Assembly: GCA_016649785.1 (NCBI GenBank) | Contig: JAENXB010000033.1 | Location: forward strand, 1 to 18,017 | DNA: 18,017 nucleotides | Direction of reading: 5' to 3' | Source: Flavobacteriaceae bacterium | Lineage (GTDB): Bacteria; Bacteroidota; Bacteroidia; Flavobacteriales; Flavobacteriaceae | Shown here: positions 7,463-14,779 of the stretch, piece by piece | Numbering within the stretch: the stretch's first letter is position 1 | Layout of the letters: each line of letters opens with the position of its first letter | Notes under the pieces: generated by a model | What the model saw: the letters and a program-made list of their open reading frames with translations, nothing else | The model's database searches: none | What the model was told of the DNA's origin: nothing | Position numbers and translations under genes: made by a program

Positions 7463-9031
7463 TTAATCAAACAGCAAATCCTGATCAATAGTATAATTTG
7501 CGATAAACTCCTTTGCGTGACGAATATGATCTGACATTACCTGATCTTCTCTCAAAATAGGTACTTCGGCTCTGAAAGCATCCAAAAGCTCTGTTAAAAA
7601 AGGGGAAGTTTTTGCGGGTTCTCTAAAATGCAATGCCTGAGAAGCATTAAAAAGTTCAATAGCCAGAATGGTAGAAATATTCTCGATCACTTTTAAAAGT
7701 TTGGTAGCCCCATTGGCGCCCATGCTTACATGATCTTCCTGTCCGTTGGAAGATATAATAGAATCTATACTTGCGGGAGTGGCATATTGCTTATTTTGAC
7801 TCACAATGCTTGCCGCCGTATATTGAGGGATCATAAATCCGCTATTCAATCCAGGGTTTTCTACCAGAAAAGTTGGCAAACCTCTTAAACCGGAAACCAA
7901 TTGATAAATTCTACGTTCAGAGATATTGCCCATTTCCGCCATGGCGATTGCCAAATAATCTAAGGCCAATGCCAGAGGCTGTCCGTGAAAATTCCCTCCG
8001 GAAATGATCTTATCTGCTTCAATAAAAATATTTGGATTATCGGTTACTGAATTGATTTCAGTTTTAAAGGTTTTTCTCACAAAGGCCAAAGTATCCCTGG
8101 TAGCTCCATGTACCTGTGGAATACACCTAAATGAGTAAGGATCCTGCACATTTTCTTTTTCATTTTCAGCTATTTCGCTGCCTTTTAGAAATTCCCGCAA
8201 ACGTTCTGCTGTTTTTATTTGCCCCCTATGCGGTCGCACCATATGTACCAGTTCATCAAACGGGGACATATTGCAATTAAAGGCATCTATGGAAACCGCA
8301 CCAATTGCATCGGCCAAATAACAAAGCTTATAAGATTCCAATAGCGCATAAACCCCATGAGCACTCATAAATTGTGTACCGTTCAAAAGTGCAAGACCTT
8401 CTTTGGATTGCAGTTCAATAGGCTTCCAATCAAATTTTTTTAAAACCGATTCAGCAGTTATCCTTTCATTATTATAATAAACCTCGCCTTTTCCTAATAA
8501 TGGTAAAGACATGTGTGCAAGGGGCGCCAGATCTCCTGATGCTCCCAGGGATCCTTGTTCATAAATTACCGGCAAAATATCTTCATTGTAAAAATCCATC
8601 AGGCGTCTTACGGTTTGCAAGCTCACTCCTGAATTTCCATAACTTAACGACTGTATTTTCAACAATAACATCAGCCTGATTATTGGTTTGGAAACCAGGT
8701 TTCCCGTTCCACAAGCATGGGACATCACTAAATTTTGTTGCAACTGGGTAAGGTTTTTAGCAGCGATCTTTACATTACATAAAGAACCAAAACCTGTATT
8801 GATCCCATAAATAGGAAGATCATTTTGTTTAATCTTTTCATTTAGGTAATGCCTTGATTTTTCAATATTTACTCTGGCTTCATCGCTTAAATCCAGTTTC
8901 TTCTTATTATTAATAATATCGTAAAGTACATGCAGGTCTAAAACTGCGGAACTGATATAATGAAATGAATCCATAGGTAAAATGGGATGTTGATTGGTAT
9001 CAATAATTTTATTTACACCGTTAAATTGCAT
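7463..9031 (-). CDS. hutH: Histidine ammonia-lyase
   Basis: This enzyme removes ammonia from L-histidine to give urocanate, the first step of histidine degradation, in the cytosol. The Ala164-Ser165-Gly166 triad in GSLGASGDLAPLAH cyclises to the MIO electrophile. Other family marks are YGINTGFG (Tyr75), the Ser104-His105 selectivity pair in MSHACGTG that points to histidine rather than Phe/Tyr, and QEDHVSMG near the C-terminus. At 522 residues it is slightly longer than typical (about 505-510); the extra N-terminal segment suggests the real start may be Met20 (codon 8974-8972), whose MDSFHYIS opening resembles relatives. hutU, hutI and hutG are absent from the window. It lies 138 bp downstream of nnr on the same strand; no TAnnTTTG box is visible between them. 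Confidence 0.93.
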   Translation of the reverse strand: MQFNGVNKIIDTNQHPILPMDSFHYISSAVLDLHVLYDIINNKKKLDLSDEARVNIEKSRHYLNEKIKQNDLPIYGINTGFGSLCNVKIAAKNLTQLQQNLVMSHACGTGNLVSKPIIRLMLLLKIQSLSYGNSGVSLQTVRRLMDFYNEDILPVIYEQGSLGASGDLAPLAHMSLPLLGKGEVYYNNERITAESVLKKFDWKPIELQSKEGLALLNGTQFMSAHGVYALLESYKLCYLADAIGAVSIDAFNCNMSPFDELVHMVRPHRGQIKTAERLREFLKGSEIAENEKENVQDPYSFRCIPQVHGATRDTLAFVRKTFKTEINSVTDNPNIFIEADKIISGGNFHGQPLALALDYLAIAMAEMGNISERRIYQLVSGLRGLPTFLVENPGLNSGFMIPQYTAASIVSQNKQYATPASIDSIISSNGQEDHVSMGANGATKLLKVIENISTILAIELFNASQALHFREPAKTSPFLTELLDAFRAEVPILREDQVMSDHIRHAKEFIANYTIDQDLLFD

Positions 9032-9169
9032 AAAATATAAGGATTATTTAGAAGTAAAGTCATTTATAAAAAACTTAATTTGCTAACTAGTAAACATTTC
9101 TATGAGGTGCAACGGGTTATTAAACAATTGCTAAAATAAACCAATATTTTTAAATTTTATTCACTTTCC

Positions 9170-10684
9170 CTATCCTTTTTTAAACAAATCTAAAAATGCT
9201 GCTCCTATATTTTTTGCGATATCACCGGAAATCATTCCCTGATAACTCAGTTTTTCAGCGGAAATATCTCCTGCCCTGCCGTGTAGATAAACTCCAAAAA
9301 CCGCGGCTATCGCAGGTTCATAACCCTGGGAAATCAACGCAGTTATTACCCCTGAAAGCACATCGCCACTTCCCGCTGTTGCCATTCCCGGATTTCCGGT
9401 GTTGTTCACAAATAGTTTATCGCCCGAGATGGTTATGGTATGGGCTCCTTTAATGACTAAAATCAATTTATATTTTTCTGAAAAAATCCGGGCTTTTTCA
9501 AGTTTTTCAAAATCGTCTTTCCATTTCCCCATTAAGCGTTCCAATTCTTTGGGATGTGGGGTTAAAACCGAGTTTTCCGGAACCTGCTTCAGCAATTCCT
9601 TTTCTTTGGAAAGAATATTCAATCCATCGGCGTCTATAACCATTGGATCTTTTGTTTTTTCCAATAATTCTTTAAAAGCGATTGTGGTAATTTTGGAGGT
9701 TCCGGCACCCATTCCAAAGCAAATTACATCTGGCTCGATCTCAAATTCAATTTTTGAGAGTTCATTTTCATGTTTATCGGTAATTACCATTGCTTCGGGA
9801 AGAACTGTTTGCAAAATTTGATATCCACATTTTGGGGCATAAATTGTTACCAATCCTGCACCAGATCGCAAAGCAGCTGTTGCTGTAAGGGAAATGCTTC
9901 CAATCTTGCCATAACTACCGCCAATTATTAAACTATGCCCGTAATTTCCTTTATGCGAAAAGTTTTTCCTGGGTATATAGAAAGTAATGGCCTCTTGTTT
10001 GTCTATAAGTAATGCTTTTACCGGAGTTTTATTCAAATATTCCTTGTCCAAACCTATATCCAGCACTTGTAAATCACCCAAATATTCGGCTGCCTGAGGA
10101 AGGAAAAAAACCAATTTTGGAGACTGAAAAGTGAGGGTGAACTTTGCTTTAATAACTGCATCCTTTTTGGAAGGGGTTTTATCTGCAAACAAACCGGAAG
10201 GCATATCTATTGAAACAACAAATGCCCCAGATTTATTGATATGTTTTACCAATTGGGCAACCCAATCTTCCAGTGGCCTGTTTAGCCCTATTCCAAAAAT
10301 AGCATCAATTATAAAATCCTCATCAGATAATTCAGGAAAATCCTCCCTGCCATTTATTAAGGTCGGCCAGGTGGTGGAAATATCTTTTATCTTAGTATAA
10401 TTGGCAAGAAAATCTTTTGATCGCGCATTGCTATAATTTACAATATATATGGTCACATTATAATTTTGTTCCATCAACAACCGGCCAACAACCAATCCGT
10501 CTCCCCCATTGTTTCCAATACCGCAAAATATCTTGATAGGAAGTTGGGCACCTTGAAGCCTGGAATGGATTTCATTATAGACTAAGGTAGCAGCGCGTTC
10601 CATCAATATTCCAGAGGTGATCCCCTGTTTTTCAATCGTTACCTTATCTGCTTCAGTCAGTTGTTGAACATCAAAAATCTTCAT
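9170..10684 (-). CDS. nnr: Bifunctional NAD(P)HX epimerase / ADP-dependent NAD(P)HX dehydratase
   Basis: This 504-residue protein repairs hydrated NADH and NADPH. The N-terminal YjeF_N domain (about 1-215) epimerises R- and S-NAD(P)HX; it carries GIGNNGGDG (55-63), the Asp127 region IIDAIFGIGL and SIDMPSGL (158-165). The C-terminal ribokinase-like domain (about 235-500) is the ADP-dependent S-NAD(P)HX dehydratase, with HKGNYGH (244-250), TPHPKE (375-380), IKGAHT (411-416) and the catalytic GSGD (438-441). Both halves look intact and the length is normal for the bacterial fusion. The ATG at 10684 opens with KIFDVQQL, typical of the family. It is divergent from gcvT over 436 bp; hutH follows on the same strand. 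Confidence 0.95.
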   Translation of the reverse strand: MKIFDVQQLTEADKVTIEKQGITSGILMERAATLVYNEIHSRLQGAQLPIKIFCGIGNNGGDGLVVGRLLMEQNYNVTIYIVNYSNARSKDFLANYTKIKDISTTWPTLINGREDFPELSDEDFIIDAIFGIGLNRPLEDWVAQLVKHINKSGAFVVSIDMPSGLFADKTPSKKDAVIKAKFTLTFQSPKLVFFLPQAAEYLGDLQVLDIGLDKEYLNKTPVKALLIDKQEAITFYIPRKNFSHKGNYGHSLIIGGSYGKIGSISLTATAALRSGAGLVTIYAPKCGYQILQTVLPEAMVITDKHENELSKIEFEIEPDVICFGMGAGTSKITTIAFKELLEKTKDPMVIDADGLNILSKEKELLKQVPENSVLTPHPKELERLMGKWKDDFEKLEKARIFSEKYKLILVIKGAHTITISGDKLFVNNTGNPGMATAGSGDVLSGVITALISQGYEPAIAAVFGVYLHGRAGDISAEKLSYQGMISGDIAKNIGAAFLDLFKKG

Positions 10685-10777
10685 AATTTCTTCATCTAAA
10701 TCTAAATAATTTTTTATCTGCCAATAACCCTTTGTTTATTTTTAATTACCCTTGTCAAAAAAGATGGTTTTGGCCAG

Positions 10778-10794
10778 GTACTTTTTAAAAGTAC
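10778..10794. repeat. Near-perfect palindrome in the nnr leader
   Basis: GTACTTTTTAAAAGTAC has 8-bp arms (10778-10785 and 10787-10794) around a single T. It lies about 95 bp upstream of the nnr ATG, inside the leader predicted from the promoter at 10828-10860. It lacks a U tract, so an operator-like site is as likely as an RNA hairpin. Confidence 0.45.
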
Positions 10795-10827
10795 ACATTA
10801 TTGCTTTTACTATTTGAATAAGCTCTA

Positions 10828-10860
10828 CAAATATAAAACTTCTGTTGAGGCTTATCACAA
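10828..10860 (-). promoter_or_regulatory. Candidate nnr promoter
   Basis: On the minus strand TATATTTG (10835 to 10828) is an exact TAnnTTTG match. A TTG at 10860-10858 lies 22 bases upstream, close to the usual -33 spacing. The predicted leader is about 140 bases and would include the palindrome at 10778-10794. Confidence 0.45.
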
Positions 10861-10985
10861 CAATAATAAATTCTTAATAAAAACTGTATTATCCCACTCT
10901 AATTCAGTTTGAATTAAATAAATTTGTCTAAACCCAAAACTGATGAAATATCCAATTGAATGGGATTTTTTAAACAGTAAATCAT

Positions 10986-11008
10986 TATATGGAGGCTCCA
11001 TATATTTG
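10986..11008 (+). promoter_or_regulatory. Candidate gcvT -7 box overlapped by an inverted repeat
   Basis: A perfect 9-bp inverted repeat (TATATGGAG 10986-10994, CTCCATATA 10996-11004, centre G) overlaps the exact -7 match TATATTTG at 11001-11008. A protein bound to the repeat would block the promoter. No TTG is seen at the expected -33 distance. The gcvT start is 112 bases downstream. Confidence 0.4.
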
Positions 11009-11094
11009 TTGAAATAATTTTATAAATTCATATGAAATGAGCATAACGGAAACTCGATGCAAACACCGATGAAGATCTGCGAATTACATATGAC

Positions 11095-11114
11095 CAATAA
11101 AAATCAATAAAAAT
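11095..11114 (+). repeat. Tandem 10-bp repeat before gcvT
   Basis: CAATAAAAAT occurs twice back to back (11095-11104, 11105-11114) and ends six bases before the gcvT ATG. It forms an A-rich, unstructured leader of the type that favours initiation in Bacteroidota. Copy number changes would move upstream signals by 10 bases. Confidence 0.55.
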
Positions 11115-11120
11115 CTACAT

Positions 11121-12203
11121 ATGAAAAAAATTGCCCTTAACGATATTCATATTGCTTTAAATGCCAAAATGGTCCCGTTTGCTGGTTTTAATATGCCGGT
11201 CTCTTACGAAGGCATAAACATAGAACATCAAACCGTTCGCAATGCGGTAGGAGTCTTTGATGTTTCCCATATGGGAGAATTCCTGATTTCCGGTGATAAG
11301 GCCTTAGATCTTATTCAAAAAGTGAGTTCCAATGATGCTTCCAAATTAGTGGACGGAAAAGCCCAATACTCCTGTTTGCCCAATAAAGATGGTGGAATTG
11401 TGGACGATTTGATCGTTTACAGGATAAATGCTGAAAAATATTTGTTGGTGGTAAATGCCTCAAATGTTGAAAAAGACTGGAATTGGATCTCCCAACATAA
11501 TACCATGGATGCAACAATGAAGGATCTTTCTGACGAATATTCCCTTCTGGCAATTCAAGGTCCAAAAGCAGCCGAGGCCATGCAATCCCTCACTGAAGTG
11601 AATTTGAAAGAAATGAAGTTTTACACCTTTGAAGTTGATGAATTTGCAGGGGTTAAAAATGTGATTATTTCAGCTACTGGATATACCGGAAGCGGAGGCT
11701 TCGAAATTTATTTCAAAAATGAAGATGCCAAACATATCTGGAACAAAGTGATGGAAGCCGGTGCCAATTTTGGAATAAAACCAATAGGATTGGCTGCCAG
11801 GGACACACTTCGCCTGGAAATGGGATACTGTCTTTACGGGAACGATATTGATGACACCACTTCCCCAATAGAAGCTGGTTTAGGCTGGGTAACAAAATTC
11901 ACTAAGGAATTTATAAATTCAGAAGCCCTAAAAAAACAAAAAGAAGAAGGTCCAAAACGAAAACTGATCGCTTTTGAATTAGATCAACGCGGAGTCCCAA
12001 GACATGGGTACGATATTGTAGATGAAAATGGCAAGATTATTGGCATAGTTACTTCGGGTACCATGTCACCATCTTTAGATAAAGGAATAGGAATGGGTTA
12101 CATTTCAGCAGAAATGGCCAAAACAGGTGAAAAAATATTCATCCAAATTCGAAATAAAGCCATTCCGGCCACATTGGTGAAATTGCCCTTTTATAAAGGA
12201 TAA
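11121..12203 (+). CDS. gcvT: Glycine cleavage system T protein (aminomethyltransferase)
   Basis: This 360-residue protein transfers the methylene carbon of the aminomethyl-lipoyl group on GcvH to tetrahydrofolate, releasing ammonia and making 5,10-methylene-THF. Family marks are VPFAGFNMPVSY (18-29), FDVSHMGE (46-53), the conserved Asp95-Asp96 in GGIVDDLIVYR and RDTLRLEMG (227-235), followed by a GcvT C-terminal barrel ending in GIGMGYIS and a short tail. Length is normal. The ATG at 11121 is preceded by an A-rich leader and by a candidate operator-promoter 112 bases upstream. gcvP and gcvH are not adjacent, common in Bacteroidota. The next gene starts 5 bp after the stop and is probably in the same operon. 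Confidence 0.96.
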   Translation: MKKIALNDIHIALNAKMVPFAGFNMPVSYEGINIEHQTVRNAVGVFDVSHMGEFLISGDKALDLIQKVSSNDASKLVDGKAQYSCLPNKDGGIVDDLIVYRINAEKYLLVVNASNVEKDWNWISQHNTMDATMKDLSDEYSLLAIQGPKAAEAMQSLTEVNLKEMKFYTFEVDEFAGVKNVIISATGYTGSGGFEIYFKNEDAKHIWNKVMEAGANFGIKPIGLAARDTLRLEMGYCLYGNDIDDTTSPIEAGLGWVTKFTKEFINSEALKKQKEEGPKRKLIAFELDQRGVPRHGYDIVDENGKIIGIVTSGTMSPSLDKGIGMGYISAEMAKTGEKIFIQIRNKAIPATLVKLPFYKG

Positions 12204-12208
12204 TTCTA

Positions 12209-13024
12209 TTGAAAAAAATATTGATTATAGGATCAAGCGGCTTTATAGGCAATGCCTTATATAAAGAGCTTTGCTCCTATTTTGATACCTACGGTACGTA
12301 TTTTACAAATGATGAACCCTTCAGCAAAAACCAAAAATTCTACCAGTTCGATATCCAAACAGAAAACATCGAACTTTTACTTCAAAATTTAAAACCAACC
12401 ATCATAATTTCTGCCTTACGCGGAAATTTCAATGCACAGGTAAGCACTCATTTGTCGATTATTGATTATTTGAAAAAAAATGAATCTAAACTCATTTTTA
12501 TTTCATCTGCAAACGTATTTGATGCCTTTACCAATTATCCATCGTATGAATATGATAAGACACTTTCACAAAGTGTCTATGGCCGGTTTAAAATTAAAAT
12601 TGAAAATGCCTTGCTTCGGCTCCCAAATCACAAGTACAATATTTTGCGATTGCCCATGGTTTTTGGGGCAAACTCCCCTCGGGTCCTGGAAATAAAAAAT
12701 AAAATTGAATTTGGCGAACCGCTTGAAGTATTTCCAAACGTGGTAGTAAATGCAGCTGAAATTTCAAAACTTACCCAGCAAATCCACTATATTATAAACC
12801 AAAAAAAACAAGGCGTTTTTCATTTGGGAAGCAATGACCTGACCCATCAACATGACCTGATCACCGATATTGCCAAAGTGCTCGGATTTAAAAATCCGCT
12901 TTTAAAACAGGTATATGATTCCAATTACGACCGATTTCTTGCGGTAGTTCCAAAAGATAATATTCTTCCTAAAAATCTACAGGTTACAATTCAGCAGATA
13001 ATAAATGCCTCACAGATCATCTAA
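12209..13024 (+). CDS. NAD(P)-dependent SDR / RmlD-like sugar-nucleotide reductase family
   Basis: This 271-residue protein starts at TTG (12209-12211); no ATG lies near and the N-terminus MKKILIIGSSGFIG needs this start. It has the Rossmann signature Gly8-x-x-Gly11-x-x-Gly14, a SSANVFD strand segment and the extended-SDR catalytic pair Tyr124-x-x-x-Lys128. Overall it resembles RmlD (dTDP-4-dehydrorhamnose reductase) substrate-binding proteins, but no rml genes are present, so the substrate is unknown. It follows gcvT after 5 bp, so it is likely co-transcribed; a TTG start may lower its translation relative to gcvT. The role in a gcvT operon is not evident from sequence. Confidence 0.85.
   Translation: MKKILIIGSSGFIGNALYKELCSYFDTYGTYFTNDEPFSKNQKFYQFDIQTENIELLLQNLKPTIIISALRGNFNAQVSTHLSIIDYLKKNESKLIFISSANVFDAFTNYPSYEYDKTLSQSVYGRFKIKIENALLRLPNHKYNILRLPMVFGANSPRVLEIKNKIEFGEPLEVFPNVVVNAAEISKLTQQIHYIINQKKQGVFHLGSNDLTHQHDLITDIAKVLGFKNPLLKQVYDSNYDRFLAVVPKDNILPKNLQVTIQQIINASQII
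12558..12578 (+). repeat. Intragenic 9-bp hairpin
   Basis: AGACACTTT (12558-12566) and AAAGTGTCT (12570-12578) form a perfect 9-bp stem with a three-base CAC loop inside the SDR reading frame, just before the catalytic tyrosine codon. No U tract follows. It may be chance, or a pause or binding element. Confidence 0.4.
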
Positions 13025-13078
13025 TTGTTAATTTTATCTTAAAAAAAAGGTGATGATGCCAGTTCAGGTAGGATATGC

Positions 13079-13101
13079 TTAACTTTAAAAGTTAATTTTT
13101 T
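13079..13101 (+). terminator. AT-rich terminator-like hairpin after the SDR gene
   Basis: TTAACTTT (13079-13086) and AAAGTTAA (13088-13095) form an inverted repeat that runs directly into six T (13096-13101). It is 55 bases past the SDR stop and 32 before phhB. The stem is almost all A/U, so termination would be weak; it could instead be a regulatory palindrome. Confidence 0.35.
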
Positions 13102-13132
13102 ATTACTGATAACCGACTAAAACATACCAAAA

Positions 13133-13420
13133 ATGAAAAAATTATCTGAAGAGGAAATCAACGGCCACCTGGAATCTCTGGAAGGATGGACGTATTCTGA
13201 CAATGCCATACATACCTCATTCGAGTTTGAAAATTTCAAAGAGGCTTTTACACTCATGACCCGGATTGCATTTGAAGCCGAAGCGCAACAGCATCACCCG
13301 GAATGGTCCAATGTTTACAATGAATTGGAGATTTCATTATCCACACATGATGCCGGAGGGGTAACCGAAAAAGACTTTAAACTTGCCAAAACAATTGAAA
13401 GAATTGTCAATGCAGATTAA
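13133..13420 (+). CDS. phhB: 4a-hydroxytetrahydrobiopterin dehydratase (pterin-4a-carbinolamine dehydratase)
   Basis: This 95-residue protein dehydrates the 4a-carbinolamine formed by aromatic amino-acid hydroxylases, regenerating quinonoid dihydropterin. The family signature is clear: EAEAQQHHPEW (48-58) with His54 and His55, Asn60-x-Tyr62-N and a second active-site patch STHDAGGVTEKD (70-81) with His72. Length is standard and the protein is cytosolic with no signal peptide. No phenylalanine hydroxylase is in the window. A weak hairpin precedes it and a strong terminator follows within 25 bases, so it may be its own short unit or readthrough from the gcvT operon. I see no TAnnTTTG box of its own. 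Confidence 0.94.
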   Translation: MKKLSEEEINGHLESLEGWTYSDNAIHTSFEFENFKEAFTLMTRIAFEAEAQQHHPEWSNVYNELEISLSTHDAGGVTEKDFKLAKTIERIVNAD

Positions 13421-13442
13421 CTATTAAAACAAATAAAAATTG

Positions 13443-13479
13443 ACGTTCCATTTTTTACCTAAAAATGGAACGTTTTTTT
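13443..13479 (+). terminator. Intrinsic terminator of phhB
   Basis: ACGTTCCATTTTT (13443-13455) pairs perfectly with 13461-13473 around the loop TACCT, a 13-bp stem followed by seven T (13473-13479). It starts 23 bases after the phhB stop. The T tract runs directly into the yebC -7 box. Confidence 0.92.
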
Positions 13480-13486
13480 ATTTTTG
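13479..13486 (+). promoter_or_regulatory. yebC -7 promoter box
   Basis: TATTTTTG followed by CACC is an exact TAnnTTTG match 20 bases before the yebC ATG, giving a very short leader. The box shares its first T with the T tract of the phhB terminator, and the -33 zone would fall within the terminator's 3' arm (about 13455-13465), where no TTG is seen. Confidence 0.55.
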
Positions 13487-13505
13487 CACCAGAATTAAAA
13501 TTTTT

Positions 13506-14225
13506 ATGGGAAGAGCATTCGAATTTAGAAAAGCACGAAAAATGAAACGTTGGTCAAAAATGGCCATAGCATTTACCCGTATTGGTAAAGATATTGTAAT
13601 GGCCGTTAAGGAAGGCGGTCCGGATCCTGAAACCAATTCCAGGTTAAGAGCTGTTATTCAAAATGCCAAAAGCATTAACATGCCCAAGGACAATGTTGAT
13701 CGTGCCATAAAACGCGCAAGTGACAAGAGTCTTGGAGATTATAAAATTATTCTTTTTGAAGGTTATGCTCCTAATGGAATTGCTGTTTTAGTAGAAACAG
13801 CTACAGATAATAACAATAGGACCGTTGCCAATGTGCGTTTACATTTTAATAAATCCGGCGGGAATTTGGGAACATCCGGTTCAGTTGAATTTATGTTTGA
13901 CCATACCTGTAATTTCAGAATTAATCCCGAAGGAATTGATACAGAAGAACTTGAACTGGAATTAATTGATTTTGGTGCCGATGAAATTTTTGAGGATGAA
14001 GATGGTATCTTGATTTACGCTCCCTTTGAAAGTTTTGGAAATATTCAGGGTGAGCTGGAACGCCGTAAAATTGAAATCTTATCCTCCGGTTTTGACAGGA
14101 TCCCGAATATCACCAAAAAACTCACTCCGGAAGAAACTGCGGATGTTGAAAAATTATTGGAACGCCTGGAAGAGGATGATGATGTTCAAAACGTATATCA
14201 CACCATGGAAGAAAACGAAGAATAA
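13506..14225 (+). CDS. yebC: YebC/PmpR family protein
   Basis: This 239-residue protein belongs to the TACO1/YebC family, described both as DNA-binding transcriptional regulators and, more recently, as ribosome-associated factors that help translate proline-rich stretches. The start is the ATG at 13506, giving MGRAFEFRKARKMKRWSKMA as in other Bacteroidota members; an upstream in-frame ATG at 13440 would put the phhB terminator and the promoter inside the gene and is rejected. Family marks are GGPDPETNSRLR (about 37-48), the NMPKDNVDRAIKRA helix, LFEGYAPNGIAVLVE and GGNLGTSGSVEFMF. The C-terminus is strongly acidic. It is convergent with the acyltransferase, with 11 bp between stops. Confidence 0.95.
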   Translation: MGRAFEFRKARKMKRWSKMAIAFTRIGKDIVMAVKEGGPDPETNSRLRAVIQNAKSINMPKDNVDRAIKRASDKSLGDYKIILFEGYAPNGIAVLVETATDNNNRTVANVRLHFNKSGGNLGTSGSVEFMFDHTCNFRINPEGIDTEELELELIDFGADEIFEDEDGILIYAPFESFGNIQGELERRKIEILSSGFDRIPNITKKLTPEETADVEKLLERLEEDDDVQNVYHTMEENEE

Positions 14226-14236
14226 CTGCTTCGGTT

Positions 14237-14776
14237 TTAAAATTTTTCCGGGATTTTTCCCTCAATATCTTTATAGAAACCCTGAATTTTAGAGAAATCC
14301 TTTTCCAGATTTTCCGTAACGTGGAATGGTTTCGAAAATTTTACCGTTTTTGTTCCGAAATCAAAGGCAACCATTATTATCGGTACTTGAGCAATTTTTG
14401 CAATATAGTAAAACCCTGTTCTCCAACGCTCTGTTTTTTTACGGGTACCTTCAGGAGAAATCGCCAGGCGAAAAACCTCCCGGGTTTTAAAAAGTTGTGC
14501 AATTGCTTCTACTTTATTTTGATTGGAAGTCCGGTCAAGCGCAGTTCCGCCAACCCATCTAAAATACCAACCAAAAGGAGGTTTAAACAATTCCGCTTTT
14601 CCTACAAAATCAATATGAAGATTCAGGATCTTTCGTACTAAAACCCCAATATAAAAATCGTACCAACTGGTATGTGGCGCGATAATTATAATGCATTTTT
14701 TAACTGAAGGATCAATAGTCCCTTCTAATTTCCAACCTGATATTTTAAAAAAAAGTAGCCGTGCAATCCAATTCAT
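14237..14776 (-). CDS. PlsC-family 1-acyl-glycerol-3-phosphate acyltransferase-like protein
   Basis: This 179-residue protein has the acyltransferase motif His35-x4-Asp40 (APHTSWYD), the substrate-binding block ALDR (79-82) and the EGTR motif (109-112, in SPEGTRKK). These define the LPLAT/PlsC superfamily, which acylates glycerophospholipid precursors at the inner membrane. It is shorter than classical PlsC (about 240 residues) and lacks a clear N-terminal transmembrane helix, so the acceptor may differ; a short-form flavobacterial LPLAT fits. It starts 3 bp after the proline dehydrogenase stop on the same strand, so translation is probably coupled. It converges on yebC; only a weak hairpin lies between. 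Confidence 0.88.
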   Translation of the reverse strand: MNWIARLLFFKISGWKLEGTIDPSVKKCIIIIAPHTSWYDFYIGVLVRKILNLHIDFVGKAELFKPPFGWYFRWVGGTALDRTSNQNKVEAIAQLFKTREVFRLAISPEGTRKKTERWRTGFYYIAKIAQVPIIMVAFDFGTKTVKFSKPFHVTENLEKDFSKIQGFYKDIEGKIPEKF

Positions 14777-14779
14777 TAA

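Larger units (their letters stand above)
10685..11120. other. 436-bp divergent intergenic region nnr/gcvT
   Basis: This AT-rich stretch has no ORF of gene length. It holds a promoter candidate for each gene, an inverted repeat in the nnr leader (10778-10794), an inverted repeat overlapping a -7 box for gcvT (10986-11008), a tandem 10-bp repeat just before gcvT (11095-11114), and a second TAnnTTTG match on the plus strand (TAAATTTG, 10919-10926) without a spaced TTG. ATGs at 11037 and 11057 open reading frames of 11 and 17 codons. I see no tRNA and no glycine-riboswitch core. Confidence 0.6.

Noticed and set aside
10949..10971. Terminator-like element with a T run in the nnr/gcvT spacer
   Set aside because: ATCC/GGAT gives only four pairs, and no transcript is expected to end there.
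11009..11120. Glycine riboswitch in the gcvT leader
   Set aside because: The paired conserved cores of the aptamer are not present; the leader is A-rich with no comparable structure.
7463..13420. A phenylalanine/histidine catabolic cluster (hutH, nnr, gcvT, phhB)
   Set aside because: The genes lie on different strands in separate transcription units, with no hydroxylase or other pathway enzymes; proximity seems incidental.
13440..13505. Upstream extension of yebC to an ATG at 13440
   Set aside because: It would translate through a strong terminator and the promoter box; family members start at MGRAFEF.
14216..14238. Terminator between yebC and the acyltransferase
   Set aside because: CGAAG/CTTCG gives only five pairs with a bulge and a short T run, overlapping the yebC stop; too weak to call.
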